41,186 bases of DNA from Glomus cerebriforme (Eukaryota > Glomeromycota > Glomeromycetes > Glomerales > Glomeraceae): the NCBI GenBank assembly GCA_003550305.1, contig QKYT01000049.1, forward strand, positions 1-41,186, given 5' to 3'. A program made the translations under genes and the position numbers. Numbering within the stretch: position 1 is the first letter of the stretch; each line of letters begins with the position of its first letter. Shown here piece after piece: positions 1 through 10,251 of the stretch. The notes beneath the pieces are model-generated. The model was not told where the DNA came from. It worked only from the letters and a program-made list of their open reading frames with translations, and made no database searches.

Positions 1-2
1 CT

Positions 3-353
3 GCAGGATTAACTAGTATATGCCAACCATTGGATGTATCAATAAATAAGCCTTTCAAAGATAATATGCGAAAAGAATGGCATGAATGGATGTGTCAAGG
101 TGGCGCTGGTGAAACTGCAGCNGGTAACTTGAAAAGAGCAAGGATTAGTGATGTATGTGGTTGGGTTAAATGTTCATGGGATGCTATTTCTGACCAAATT
201 ATTTTTAATTCTTTTAAAAAATGTGCTATTTCAAATATGTTAGATGGATCTAAAGATGATATGGTTTATAAAGAAATTGACAAATTAATTGCAGAAATTG
301 AAAAAGAAAATTTAGACGAATTAGATGATAGTATCGAAATTATTAACAATTAA
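3..353 (+). CDS. DDE (pogo/Tigger-type) transposase, C-terminal part only
   Basis: This is the 3' end of a transposase gene that begins upstream of the window. Reading frame 3 is open from the left edge to a TAA at 351-353. The start of the visible protein, GLTSICQPLDVSINKPFKD, fits the conserved block near the end of the DDE_1 domain of pogo/Tigger/jerky-like transposases (GxTSxxQPLDVxxNKPFK). The WVKCSWDAISDQIIFNSFKK segment and the acidic tail are the usual C-terminal continuation in this family. The family cuts and pastes DNA between terminal inverted repeats with a DDD/DDE catalytic triad; the visible part lies beyond most of that triad. One N falls inside the frame at base 122. No stop or frameshift is seen, so this copy could be recently active, but its first two thirds are not visible. 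Confidence 0.8.
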   Translation, partial: AGLTSICQPLDVSINKPFKDNMRKEWHEWMCQGGAGETAXGNLKRARISDVCGWVKCSWDAISDQIIFNSFKKCAISNMLDGSKDDMVYKEIDKLIAEIEKENLDELDDSIEIINN

Positions 354-910
354 AATTTTTACAGTTTATTTCTCAATAAATTGTTGCAATCTTAACCTGC
401 CACAAGTCATAAATTGTGAAACTGATAAAAATGTATTTTCTACAAAAAATTAAACAAAAAAGAAATATTAGTGAAGTTTCTTAAACAAAATGCCAAAGTT
501 TTCCCCTCATACCTACTATTTTATTTTACAGTTTATACCCTAAAAATTCTACAAAAATAATTATAAAAGAAATATTAGTACTCATTTCTTTAAGTAAATG
601 TAAGTNNCCCCTTTGTACTTACAATATTTCTGTTTTAGAGCTAAAGTCCATTCCCTTTAAAGCCNTNTCTTATAAAATTAAAAATAAANNTTTAATACCA
701 GTAATATTTTTAAATAAAAAATCACCGGTAAAAATTTTTTTTTAATAAAAAAATAAAGTGGCTTTTTTTAACGTATTACAAATTAATACCAGTAGTTGCG
801 CAATTTGGAAGGTGCTTATGGGGGGTGTTTATTTTTAATTTTTTACAAGTGCTGTTGGAAATCGACAGGGTGCTTATTTTCAAGGGGTGCTTATTTTCAC
901 GATTTTATGG
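354..910. repeat. 3' flank of the DDE element with reiterated GGTGCTTAT motifs
   Basis: Non-coding AT-rich DNA with several N calls. Between 811 and 900 a G-rich motif occurs four times: GGTGCTTAT at 811, GGGTGTTTATTTTT at 823, GGGTGCTTATTTTCA at 868 and GGGGTGCTTATTTTCAC at 884. Reiterated motifs just downstream of a transposase gene are what subterminal transposase-binding sites and a terminal repeat look like, so the element probably ends near 900-912. The matching left end is outside the window, so this is inference. Confidence 0.45.
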
Positions 911-930
911 TATATAATCCATAGGAGAAT

Positions 931-2330
931 ATAAAGCAAAAGGAATTTGCTGAATTTCTTTTAAATATTGGTGATAGTAATTATTCCATTATTTTTAATA
1001 CAGAAAATCATAGTATAAACCTATTTTTGGATTTAATGATAACTAAAAAAGGTTTACTAGCCTTTATTAATTTTGTTTATTCATGCTTGATTGAGAATTA
1101 TGAGAATGTAAATTATATAGTTGGCAAAGCCATCTTGATTCTTAAAAATGTTGATGTTGAAAAGATTTCTGAGCTGGTATTAAATTAATTACCTGGTGAT
1201 TTTACTATTTATCCCAGTATTAATTCTATGGATTTATCTAAAGATGGTAATACATTTTATTCTCAGGTATATTTACCTAAATTTTTAAGTTCCTTAAAAA
1301 TTTCAGCTGGTAAATTAAAGCTGAAGGTGAAAGTGCTAATTATACTTTTATGAAACTTGGATTCACCTTTAGGTCTATGTAATAGAACTAGACTGATTTG
1401 TTATATTCTTCAGAACAAAATAATTGAGACTAAAGTTATCACTGGCTCTCATGTTGGAAGTCATATTTTTATTATATATAAACCTAAAATTAGGGTATTT
1501 TTATTCTGAAATAGTCAAAATGGTCAAAATAATTTTGACTTGAACTGAATCCTTTGGTAAATATACTGATCAGTTTTGGTAATTTCAGTATCGGTATCAG
1601 TTTTGTGATTTATTGAACTGATTTACCGATGAATACTGTATATATATATAGATCAGTAATCTAGATCAATCTTATCTTTTCCAAAAGTCAAAATGGCCAA
1701 AATTACATCATATCATGTGATTTTTATAATAAATAAATAGTATTAAACTTCAAAATCTATTATCTCAGCATCCAGTAATTGGATTTTGATGATCTTTATA
1801 CCTTTAGATTCGTCTTAATGTATTGATGTAAGGATTCATCTGATATATATTTTATATTTATAGTATTGATATTGATAAAGTTATTATGGTTTAAAGTTTT
1901 ATATTATTTTATAATTATATGAAATCATGTGATATGATTCTATTTTGACTTTAATTTTAACTTTTAGGCCTCCAAACTGAAATATTTTGACTTTTGAGGT
2001 TTAATTTCAGTTTCATGTATAGTTTTTATCCCTTGAATGATACTAAGTCCTTCTGATAGTAACTTGCCTTTTATTTTGAATTGATGTCAGTTTCCCATCC
2101 ATGTGACTTTTTCTATGACTATTAACAAATCTCAGGGTTAAACCTTAAGCCATGTTGGTCTTTATTTGCCATAACCAGTTTTTTCTCATGGCTAACTGTA
2201 TGTTGCTTTGTCAAGAATTACTTCATATCAGAACATCAAAGTTTTTATAGATAATGGTTGTAAGAATTCTCAGAATTGACAGACAAGGAATGTGGTCTAT
2301 AAGGAAGTCTTTGCATAATATTGTAATATG
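931..2330 (+). pseudogene. PIF1-like / Helitron helicase, broken and interrupted
   Basis: Conceptual translation on the plus strand gives two blocks of one PIF1-type helicase. Block 1 (about 931-1505) includes SINSMDLSKDGNTFYSQVYL, the segment LDSPLGLCNRTRLICYILQN and VITGSHVGSHIFI, which match the region after the ATPase core (xxDSPxGLCNGTRL). Block 2 (about 2051-2330) includes QFPIHVTFSMTINKSQG, TLSHVGLYLP and LYVALSRITSYQNIKVFI, which match the last helicase motifs (AFAMTINKSQGQT ... VALSR). Stop codons interrupt both blocks, for example TAA after the VLN of block 1 and several TAA/TGA in block 2. About 550 bp of unrelated DNA separates the blocks. This domain is the helicase part of a Helitron RepHel or a host PIF1; the Helitron-like end downstream favours the former. 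Confidence 0.75.
1506..2050. mobile_element. Non-coding insertion inside the helicase relic, with inverted repeats
   Basis: This stretch sits between two helicase blocks that would otherwise be contiguous in protein space, so it is probably a secondary insertion. AGTCAAAAT motifs occur near both edges in opposite orientation (1513 and 1523 on the plus strand; the complement near 1984). An inner inverted repeat pairs AAAGTCAAAATGGCC plus ATCATATCATGTGATTT (about 1685-1722) with its complement at about 1920-1952. No coding capacity is seen. A small foldback or MITE-like element, possibly nested, is the best guess; target duplications are not clear. Confidence 0.4.
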
Positions 2331-2490
2331 ACCTTTTTAGACTCTTTTTTTGAAAAATTCAATGAGATATTTTATTATGTAAAGAGGGAGTCCATGTATG
2401 CATTTGTAACACAATTTTTTTATCATTTTTAAGATTTGCTTATCATTGTCATGTGTATCTTCATTATTTGTTCAATACCTGTGATCTGAC

Positions 2491-2519
2491 CCGATACGAA
2501 GCAGCAGGCTACAGCTAGT
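2491..2519 (+). mobile_element. Degenerate Helitron-like 3' terminus
   Basis: The sequence CCCGATACGAAGCAGCAGGC, then TACAG, then CTAG followed by T, has the layout of a Helitron 3' end: a short GC-rich hairpin around a GAAGC loop, a few bases, a CTRR terminus (here CTAG), and insertion before a T. The right arm no longer pairs fully with the CCCGAT left arm, as expected of an old copy. It lies about 160 bp after the last recognisable helicase codons on the same strand, which is the right order for a Helitron. The 5' TC end was not found. Confidence 0.55.
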
Positions 2520-2779
2520 ACATGTCAAAATAAAGTTGAAAGATTAAATTATATGGATATGTTGCTCTACCATGTTCCAAATCAAACTTGAGAAAATCTT
2601 ATATCCGAAACTTGATCATGTCCCAAACTAACCCAGATGGTACGTTTGGGCTACAACATATAATTATGATAATTATGAAGATAAAGAAGTACATCTGTAC
2701 ATGTAACAACTTGATCAGGATTAAATACTAATAAAGGGTATAATAATAGGGTTAAGAAAAGAAAATACCAAAAAGAGTA

Positions 2780-3420
2780 AGGGTACAAAATAACAATGGC
2801 ACAATGGATATTAATGAAGAAAGAGTAAGGATTAAACGAATTATGAAACTATTTAATAAAATTGATCAAATAATATTATATAATATTTTGAAAGATATTT
2901 TGACTACACCAGCATATGCTACAATAGCACAATTAAGTCCAAAATAGCAAAAGATTCTTAGAGATTCTCTAGTCATCAAGAATTGGCTGAGAAATACAGT
3001 AACTACACTTGGATGAGATAAATAACAGTAGACAGTAGCAGTAAGATGCAAGTTAAACATAGAAGGAAGTTATGTAGAAGCTATAATAGACTTAGACACT
3101 GTAACAAATATAATATCAAATAAGTTACGAAGGGAGTTAGATTTAGAAATACAAGAACCTAGTAATGCAAGATTTTTAATGGCAAATGAAAGAAAGCCTT
3201 ATTAGGAAAAATAAGGAAATTAACAACAAACGTATGGATATTTGTATTAGTGCAAGTAAATGATTCGCATGAGGAATTGTTATTGTTGTTGAAAACTGAA
3301 TTTTTAGCAAAAACTAAAAGAAGTATTAATTTTAAGACAAAAACACTAAATTAGAATATAAAGGAAAAAGGGTAGAAATTATACTGAGAATGATGAATCT
3401 GAAGCAGAAAATGATTACAA
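2780..3420 (+). pseudogene. Retroelement gag/retropepsin-like relic
   Basis: Translation on the plus strand yields ILYNILKDILTTPAYATIAQ (about 2871-2935), typical of a gag-end segment in LTR-type elements. After several stops and shifts it continues with NIEGSYVEAIIDLDTVTNII and EPSNARFLMANE (about 3055-3190), then EELLLLLKTEFLAKTKRSIN. The latter resembles a retropepsin-like domain, in which an aspartate in a D-S/T-G setting follows the YVEAIID strand. Here the glycine position is changed, so the active-site motif is lost. Internal stops (TAG near 2946, TAG near 3205 and others) confirm decay. No LTRs, reverse transcriptase or integrase are recognisable in the window, so the lineage (Ty3-like or other) is uncertain. 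Confidence 0.5.
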
Positions 3421-4622
3421 AGAATAAAAGAAGTATATGATGAAATTGAGCATATCACATGATAATGAATGAAAATAATGAAATGGAAATTTTAGAAGGA
3501 AAGAAATGGGAGAAGCGAGAATTACGGTAACAGATGACCAAAGATAGATGAATTATTGGAACAAGTTGGAAAAGAAAGATGGGTTTCAAATAATGAAATT
3601 ATAAATAGATATAATATTGGATGATTCGGATTATTATAATATTATAGCATTTTTAAAAAACATTACGATTATTTTCTAGTTATTCAATGATCATGCTAAT
3701 GAACATCCGAAATCCAACGATAAGTATTATGATGAGGAACTTGACAAGGAAATCCGAGAGGAGGCTCCTTACTCTATGTTGATAGAATTGATTCTGATCG
3801 GAAAACTGAAAATTAATAAATGTTGAACAATTGCACGTTTTCGGGTTATCTGCATCTGGACAACAAGCAATATAAACAAACACATCCCTCGATTAGATAA
3901 ATTAGATAATTCATACAATATTTATTATTAAGCTGTCAAAAGTTGTTTTTTTTATGTACCTCAGATATAAATAATAATAAATAAAGAAAAACCGCTTAAT
4001 CTTTGCTGTGAAGCCAGAATCATAAATTAAAATATTTATGTGTTAAACAATATTTAGAATACAATTTTGATTTTGTACATGGTTGGTACTTCTATTAATA
4101 CCTATCATTATTATATATTTTATAAAAAAAGTGTTTACGCGAAAAAAAGACGTAATAAGTGTTAATTTTTTAAGTTGGCAAGTTCAATTCGCATTTCTTG
4201 TCACAAATGTCTATTTGGTCATCATTTTTTTAAAAAAAGTTTATCAAGAATTTTAGCTGTATTTTGCCTAAAATTTTAAATATGAAAAAACACATATATT
4301 TATCTAAACTAGTGGATTAGGCAACAATTAATGGAAAATAGTAAAGGATACATAAAGTCATAAATATATTAATGTTTTAACCTTTCTGTTTGGTAATTTG
4401 TGAGTTAAATTTTGTTCTTCGCATAAAGAAACGCGGTCTGAAGTAAGTTACAATAGGTGATAAACAAGAATTAAAAATCTTTTCACTGCGTCATGAATTA
4501 ACAGTTAACTTTAGTGATCAACAAATAATTTTCAAAAATAAAGACTAATAAAAAACAAAATCATGAAAAAAATACTTATTGTAGTAAAGCACTATATAAA
4601 CAAAACGGCCCTACCAACATTG
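3421..4622. other. Intergenic AT-rich DNA, no gene seen
   Basis: Short frames only. 3421-3620 may still hold decayed retroelement sequence (E/K-rich phrases broken by stops). 3660-3900 has near-average composition but no recognisable protein on either strand. Nothing further is supported. Confidence 0.4.
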
Positions 4623-5045
4623 GACTTACTATGCTCCTCTCTTCGCATAGCATCATGCCATTCCGCAACCAACCAGCTTTACCGTGGGACTGCAGCAAGC
4701 ACAAATAAGAATGGGTCAGGGATAAGGATAGAAGTTGGTATGAAGCATTGTTCCAATCAAAAATCTCAGACAGTTATCCTGGGTGCATGGGATTTTTGAC
4801 AAGTTACCCCAGATATATCCGGGTACCTTTGGATTGAACTGGTAACTTATTAGTAAACCCCAGGTAATACTTGGTGCATCCAGGATAACTACCCAGCAGG
4901 CCGGATTTTTGATCAGAACGGCACTTCATACATACCTAGAGAGGGATAAGGATGGGTTAGGGGAAACTGGTACACATGGGCTTACCATAAGGTAAGCATG
5001 CTATACCCTCGCCCACGCATAGCATAATGCTGCTCTGCAAAAGAC
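4623..5045. repeat. Imperfect direct repeats flanking the TA-MITE
   Basis: The DNA around the MITE at 4741-4928 is unusually GC-rich for this window and partly duplicated. CGCATAGCATCATGCCATTC (about 4643-4662) resembles CGCATAGCATAATGCTGCTC (about 5015-5034) in the same orientation. AGGGATAAGGAT occurs just left (about 4718) and just right (about 4942) of the MITE. This could be a host repeat into which the MITE jumped, or a larger composite element. No coding function is seen. Confidence 0.4.
4741..4928. mobile_element. MITE with long terminal inverted repeats and TA target duplication
   Basis: The left end reads TGAAGCATTGTTCCAATCAA and the reverse complement of the right end reads TGAAGTGCCGTTCTGATCAA. 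Both continue AAAATC and, after a short gap, share AGTTATCCTGG(G/A)TGCA. The inverted repeats therefore span roughly 60 bp on each side of a 188-bp element. TA dinucleotides border both ends (4739-4740 and 4929-4930), the target preference of Tc1/mariner/pogo elements. It has no coding capacity, so a transposase elsewhere must have mobilised it. The family assignment rests only on the TA duplication. Confidence 0.65.
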
Positions 5046-5970
5046 CCAACGATAAAAAACAAAGAATTGAAATCACTTTAAGATCTTTAGAAATACCAGC
5101 AACACCTTGTAAAAGGATGTTTGAAAGCCCATAAGAAGCTTGTATTTCTTTTGTGAAAAAGCGGTCTGAAATTATTGAAAGAGTTAGTTTTTGAGATTTT
5201 ATTATAAAACCTTTCAAATGCAACAACATTGTTATTAGAAGTAGACATGCATATCGGACTATCACGCACTAAGGTTATTGGACATCATCTTTTTTTAGTT
5301 AAAATAATATGTTTTTTTTTATTTGAAATTACTGAGTTTGAAGAATTCGTAATATATATTTATTCGTATCTGTAATGATTACGCATGAAAGTATATAAGG
5401 GTGTGACATTTTGTGACAAAATATCACCTTATATTAAGCATCTGTATGTGTTAAAAAATGACACATAATGTTAATTTATCAAAGTTCTGTTACTATGACA
5501 TATGACATAATAAATAAAAAGTAATCTTCAAGTATACATTATGACGAGCCATAGTTCATTTTACGCGTCGCAAATTTGGATCTGTCAAAAGAACAATTTT
5601 TTTGATGATTTTATAAAAGTAATTTTTATGACTCATTTCTGTTTCGTATGACTTTTTACTTTTTTCTATTATTGTTTTATGTTTCAAATCATAAAATCAT
5701 TCTTATTGACTCAAAGTATTCTTTCTGGCAATCAGCGAAATGATCAAAAAAAATTAACATTAAAAAAAAAAGATCTTTATTGCAAATTTCTATTAACGTA
5801 TAGGAGAGAAATATAATTGAATTACTAAAAAAAAATTGATTTTTTAATTTCGTGTACAAGATTATTAATATAAAAAAACTTCATGAAAAGAAAACAGATC
5901 TTGCAAAGCAAAAGACAAGGTAATATGACACAGTAAATTCATAATTTCAATCATAAGTAGTCGAAGTCTG
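5046..5970. other. Intergenic AT-rich DNA, no gene seen
   Basis: No convincing coding potential on either strand; the open frames near 4957-5269 on the minus strand have no recognisable protein features. Nothing else is supported here. Confidence 0.4.
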
Positions 5971-6450
5971 CCAGAATTAGAAAATAGTGTATTCAAAATG
6001 ATTACTTTAAATTGAGTTTTGGGGTAATTTATTAATGTAGGCTATCGAAAGAAATCCAATTGTTAATCACTTTGGAAAGCTAAGGAATTCGAGGTTATCA
6101 AGCAAATGACTATTTATGATATCAGGTTCTTTCAAATTTCTTCAAAGGATTATTATTATAAAATATGTTTACTTTCTGCACTTTTACCCCAAGGACTTTG
6201 AAAATCTTCTTTATATTTTCTTACCGGAAAGCTCAGTAAATTCAAGAGTTCCCCAATTAATATAAATCAAAATAAACATTTTCATCATTTGATCAATAAG
6301 AAACGAAAAAAATGGTTCTTATTTAAGCAGATTTCAACATTGCTTTTACATGGAACTAGAGATGGTCTTTTTAAAAAATGGTACTAGTAGATATCATTAA
6401 ACAATATGAAAAGAGAATTATTGAAACTGGTAGATATATAATAATTCAAC
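5971..6450 (+). pseudogene. BTB-BACK-TLDc gene relic (middle part)
   Basis: A decayed copy of the gene at 11902-13311. PELEN and the sequence resembling IQNDYF (5971-6005) correspond to the BACK region. KEFEVIKQMTIYDIRFFQIS, then SKDYYYK and LSALLP (6080-6195) follow the linker between BACK and TLDc. HGTRDGLFKKW (about 6350-6385) and YEKRIIET (about 6407-6432) match the start and end of TLDc. There is no BTB portion, several frameshifts and stops are present, and most of TLDc is missing. Confidence 0.7.
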
Positions 6451-6908
6451 ATATGTACGTTTAATTATACAGCATGTAAAGTATAAATCTTTATAATTTG
6501 AGATTAGTCACAATATAAATTATAATATTCAGAAAAACCGTATTTTTTTTAAGATGTAATTTAATTTATTTTTTTCAACCGACTAGTAATTTCGAAGAAA
6601 TAATGAAATTATAATAGATGTAATACGGCCAAGAAAATGCATCTAATTCAGGTGTTTCTGATTTCCGACATTGCAACCATCACAACATTAAAGTATTATA
6701 TCAAATATTCAATTGTCATGTTGTTTGTATTAAAATCCATCGCAGTATATTGACTATATTACTTAAAATGAATGCTAATTAATTCTCAAACAAATTATCC
6801 TGGAATCTAGCCAAAATTAACGGATTAAGAGAAATTTGATCAAAAAAACTAGTCTACCCGTAATGATTATCTATATTAATTTTTTTTTTTTAAAAAAAAA
6901 AGCTAAAG
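6451..6908. other. Intergenic, with a T-run/A-run palindrome at 6880-6901
   Basis: AT-rich spacer between two BTB-TLDc relics. It holds no gene I can recognise. A self-complementary T12-A10 block lies just before the next pseudogene. Confidence 0.4.
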
Positions 6909-8001
6909 TTGTCTTCTGAATTAACAAATTCATTATTACAAGACTTGGCTTTATTGTAATAATGCAGATGATCATGATGTGAATATTCAAGTTGGCGAAA
7001 GATCTAATTCAGAAAACTTTAAGCACATTCTAATATATTGCGAATTAGATCAACTTATTTTAATGCTGCTTTATCATTTAATTGGGTGAAGAAAGAAGGA
7101 AATATTATTACATTTAACAAACCAAATATTAAACCTAATATTTTTGGACCGTAACTTTTGATGCAAACGTTGCATATGATCTTGATGAGTTACTTATTGC
7201 AGCAGATGAGATTAACCTTGAAGAATTAGTTGATTATGTTCAAAAATATTTTATTACATTAAATCATAATCCAACTGTTAGTTATGATACATCACTTTGA
7301 AAAGTTGTGGATTTTGAAATTATCAAGCAAACAATTCAACAATTTATTCCACATATTAGATTTTTTCAAATTTCTTCAAAGGATTATTATTATAAAATAC
7401 ATCCATTGTCTACAAGGACTTGATGAAATTTTCTTTCATATTTTCTTGTTCCGGGAAGCCCAGTAAATTCAAAGGTTTTACCACCAAGAATTAATATAAA
7501 TTCAGGAATTATTAAAGGAAACATATTTATCAGGTTGCTCATTGGATTGATAGGAAACAAGAAAAGATTTCTGCTTTAAACGAATTTGAATATGAATTTA
7601 ATTTGCTATTACGTGGAAGTAAAGATGGTTTTACTGTGAAATCTTTTAAAGAGAAGTATTATGATAAGGGAGCTACACTTGTATTAATTAAATTGAAATG
7701 ATGATGATAAAATTATTTGAGGTTATAATCCATTAAATTGGAGTCATTCTAGTGGATTTCTTTCAACAGATGAAAGCTTTATTTTTTCATTTCAATCTAA
7801 TATGATGAATCATCAACTATCTTAAGTAGAGTCAAGATTAGGAAACATGCAATACGTAATTCTCTATACAATTGTCATAGCTTTGGCCTTCATATATTTA
7901 ATAAATATTGTATTCTTAGTGATTATGAAAATAGAATCATTGAAACTCGTGATTTCATAATAGAAGATTATGAATTCTTACAAATTATAAAAAAACAGTA
8001 A
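6909..8001 (+). pseudogene. BTB-TLDc pseudogene lacking start codon and BACK domain
   Basis: Nearly full-length relative of the intact gene at 11902-13311. The start region reads TTG-TCT-TCT-GAA where the intact gene has ATG-TCT-TCT-GAA, so the initiator is lost. Lesions: a few bases deleted at the LNRL position (near 6948), one base lost at the FKAHS position (near 7022), about 28 bp lost after KPNIKPNIF (near 7146), and about 250 bp lost near 7272 that removes almost the whole BACK domain, joining the ITLNH and NPTVSYDTSL segments. The TLDc part (about 7480-8001) keeps IYQVAHWIDRKQEK-like sequence, LLLRGSKDGF and the final EDYEFLQIIKKQ before TAA, with further stops. Its similarity to the intact copy is high at DNA level, suggesting a fairly recent duplication followed by inactivation. 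Confidence 0.9.
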
Positions 8002-10082
8002 AAATAAACTAAGATTTGCTATTTTATTTAAGAGTAACCTTTAAGAATGTTTAGTTTTAGAAATTTTCTCAATTCTGAGATATAAAATTATATCATAATA
8101 TAAATATGGTTAAAAATATGTCATTTATAATAAGATACCAGTGATAATTAACCGTTCTTTGAATTCATTACTATCTAATAGTATTAAATTTATGTTAGTA
8201 TTGAAAAACACACAACAAATTTAGAACAAAATGAGAGCAGTTTTGAATTAATTAAATTTTTTTTCAATAATATGCCGACGGCCGAGCCTTTTATCCTTAG
8301 TAGAAGACGAAGGAGATGGTCTTTGCGATACTTCTTTTATTCAATTTGCACAGTATCCACTGCTGCTGGATCATGTTATTAAAAATAAACTTTACAACCA
8401 AAAAAAAAAAATAGATTAAATATAAAAATTTTACATGATGTCATGACGGTAACTGGTTTGTATGCGCTTTCGACATTAAAACATTCATAAGTTCTAAATT
8501 ATAGTCCAGAATGAAAATTATTGCCAATAACTAGGATTATCGTATGACACCATCATATATCACTTTTATTGATACAGAATTCTTATTGTAGAAGCGGTTA
8601 AATTTCAAGTTGCTTCGTCTCATTCAATTGTTGTCATAATTTTAATGACATCCGGCCAATCTGATATTTATCCAAAAATAGTCTTTAAAAATTATTACTC
8701 GAGAAATTCGGTGTTGGAGAAGCTAAATTTTTCAAATGTAAATATTTATATCATTCTAAGTCATTAAAAAGAATGGAAGCATATATTTGTATTAATTATA
8801 AGAGGATTTCGTGTCTGAAGAAATTATATTCATGATACTGGTAACATGTAGCTTCCTCACTTCACAAGTTAATAATGTCGTAATTGCAGCAGCTTTAATG
8901 ATTCTTAATGCCATAGCCACAAAGGATGGTTTGATTGTTTCTGCAGCAAGACGTCCTGCCTTGTGGGCGGTAGTGCAAATATCATCGACTTCAGTTACTT
9001 GTGCCAGATTCGAAGAATTGAATTAAGGTTTGTTCCAATCTGTATGGAACTAAATTCCAAATTGTCATTAGTGACGGGACGATTATTGAAGGAAGAAATC
9101 AAATGAATCTTCAATATTTACATTTAACGATATTTATAAGGTTACGTATCACTTTAACTATTTATCATGCAGAAAATGGGCAATCGGCACAAAAAATACA
9201 AGCATATGCATATAACTTAGTAGTTTCCTGGCTTATTTGATCGAGCTTGCAATATCCTCGTCTTATTATACTGTATTTAAATAATGAATTTGAATTTAGT
9301 ATATCGATACTATGAAGAATAAATTTGAAGATGCAATTCAAGGAGCTATCATATGACCAAGATGCGAAAAAGAAATTTATAGGATAAGGCTAACATAAAC
9401 TTTGAGCCACCATAACATAAATCAACACAATACATAAAAATATGAATTTTCAAATAATGATGAATGGCGCATTGTGTTTCATAATTTATATTATAAATTT
9501 ACTTGAGCTATTGATTAAAGTTTTGAAGAATTCATTATGATATCAGAATTTTCAATAAGAATAATAATATTTAGATAGAAGGACGAAGGTTGAGCTAAAT
9601 TTTTAGTAACTAATTAACTGAATTATAATAAGATTAAATAATATACTTTTAAGTAGCAAAGAGACGGGAGACCTATCGAAATCTCCAAAAATTCAATATT
9701 TACTTTTAAATCAACTTACGTTATAGCCAGAACAAAATTCAATTAACAATTAGTTGTTCTCATAAAGTTTCCTTCATGTGCTCTTACCTGATAATTATTA
9801 ATTTTTACAGGATGAGAAGATATTTATTTTTTTTAATCAAAATCTCTAATTACAGTAAGCTGAGATTTTGACGTTGACATATATTAAATTTGGTAAAGTT
9901 AAAAGAGCTTCGAAGATAGAAATTAATGTGAAAAGGAATATATGTAGTCTCAGAAATATAGATATCATGTTTGTGATCCGATTTTTGTAAGACGCAGATA
10001 TTAAAAAAAAATACCATTTAAAAGTATTTAAACGAACAATTAAATACTTTTAAGAGTAAATTATCAACGATAATATTAAATA
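8002..10082. other. Intergenic, with possible gene fragments
   Basis: Mostly AT-rich with no firm gene. 8811-9020 is less AT-rich and open on both strands; the minus strand reads AHKAGRLAAETIKPSFVAMA followed by LLTCEVRKLHVTSIMNII, which looks protein-like but belongs to no family I can name. Around 9538-9566 the phrase YDIRIFNKNNNI resembles the HDLRIFNKNNQK segment of TLDc, so a further tiny relic of the local gene family is possible. Neither is strong enough for a gene call. Confidence 0.35.
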
Positions 10083-10165
10083 GTTAAAAATGAGGAAAAT
10101 GCAGTATATAATTCTGTTCAAAAAATTGGTTGTGCAAAATATGAAATTAAAGTTACTTTGTAAAA
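10083..10165 (+). pseudogene. TLDc fragment
   Basis: Translation gives VKNEENAVYNSVQKIGCAKY and then EIKVTL. It matches VKNEENAIYDS joined directly to QKVGSAEYETKI of the intact TLDc domain; the roughly 20 residues between them in the intact protein are missing. It is an isolated scrap with no start or other domains. Confidence 0.65.
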
Positions 10166-10251
10166 CAAAATATTTGGGTTAGTTGAACATCATGTTACTA
10201 GTTAATAATATATATACCACCAGCGTGACAAAAATTGGTCAACAGACGAAA

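Noticed and set aside
4563..4799. 78-codon open frame on the plus strand
   Set aside because: It runs into the MITE arm and its translation has no family features; a chance frame in locally GC-richer repeat DNA.
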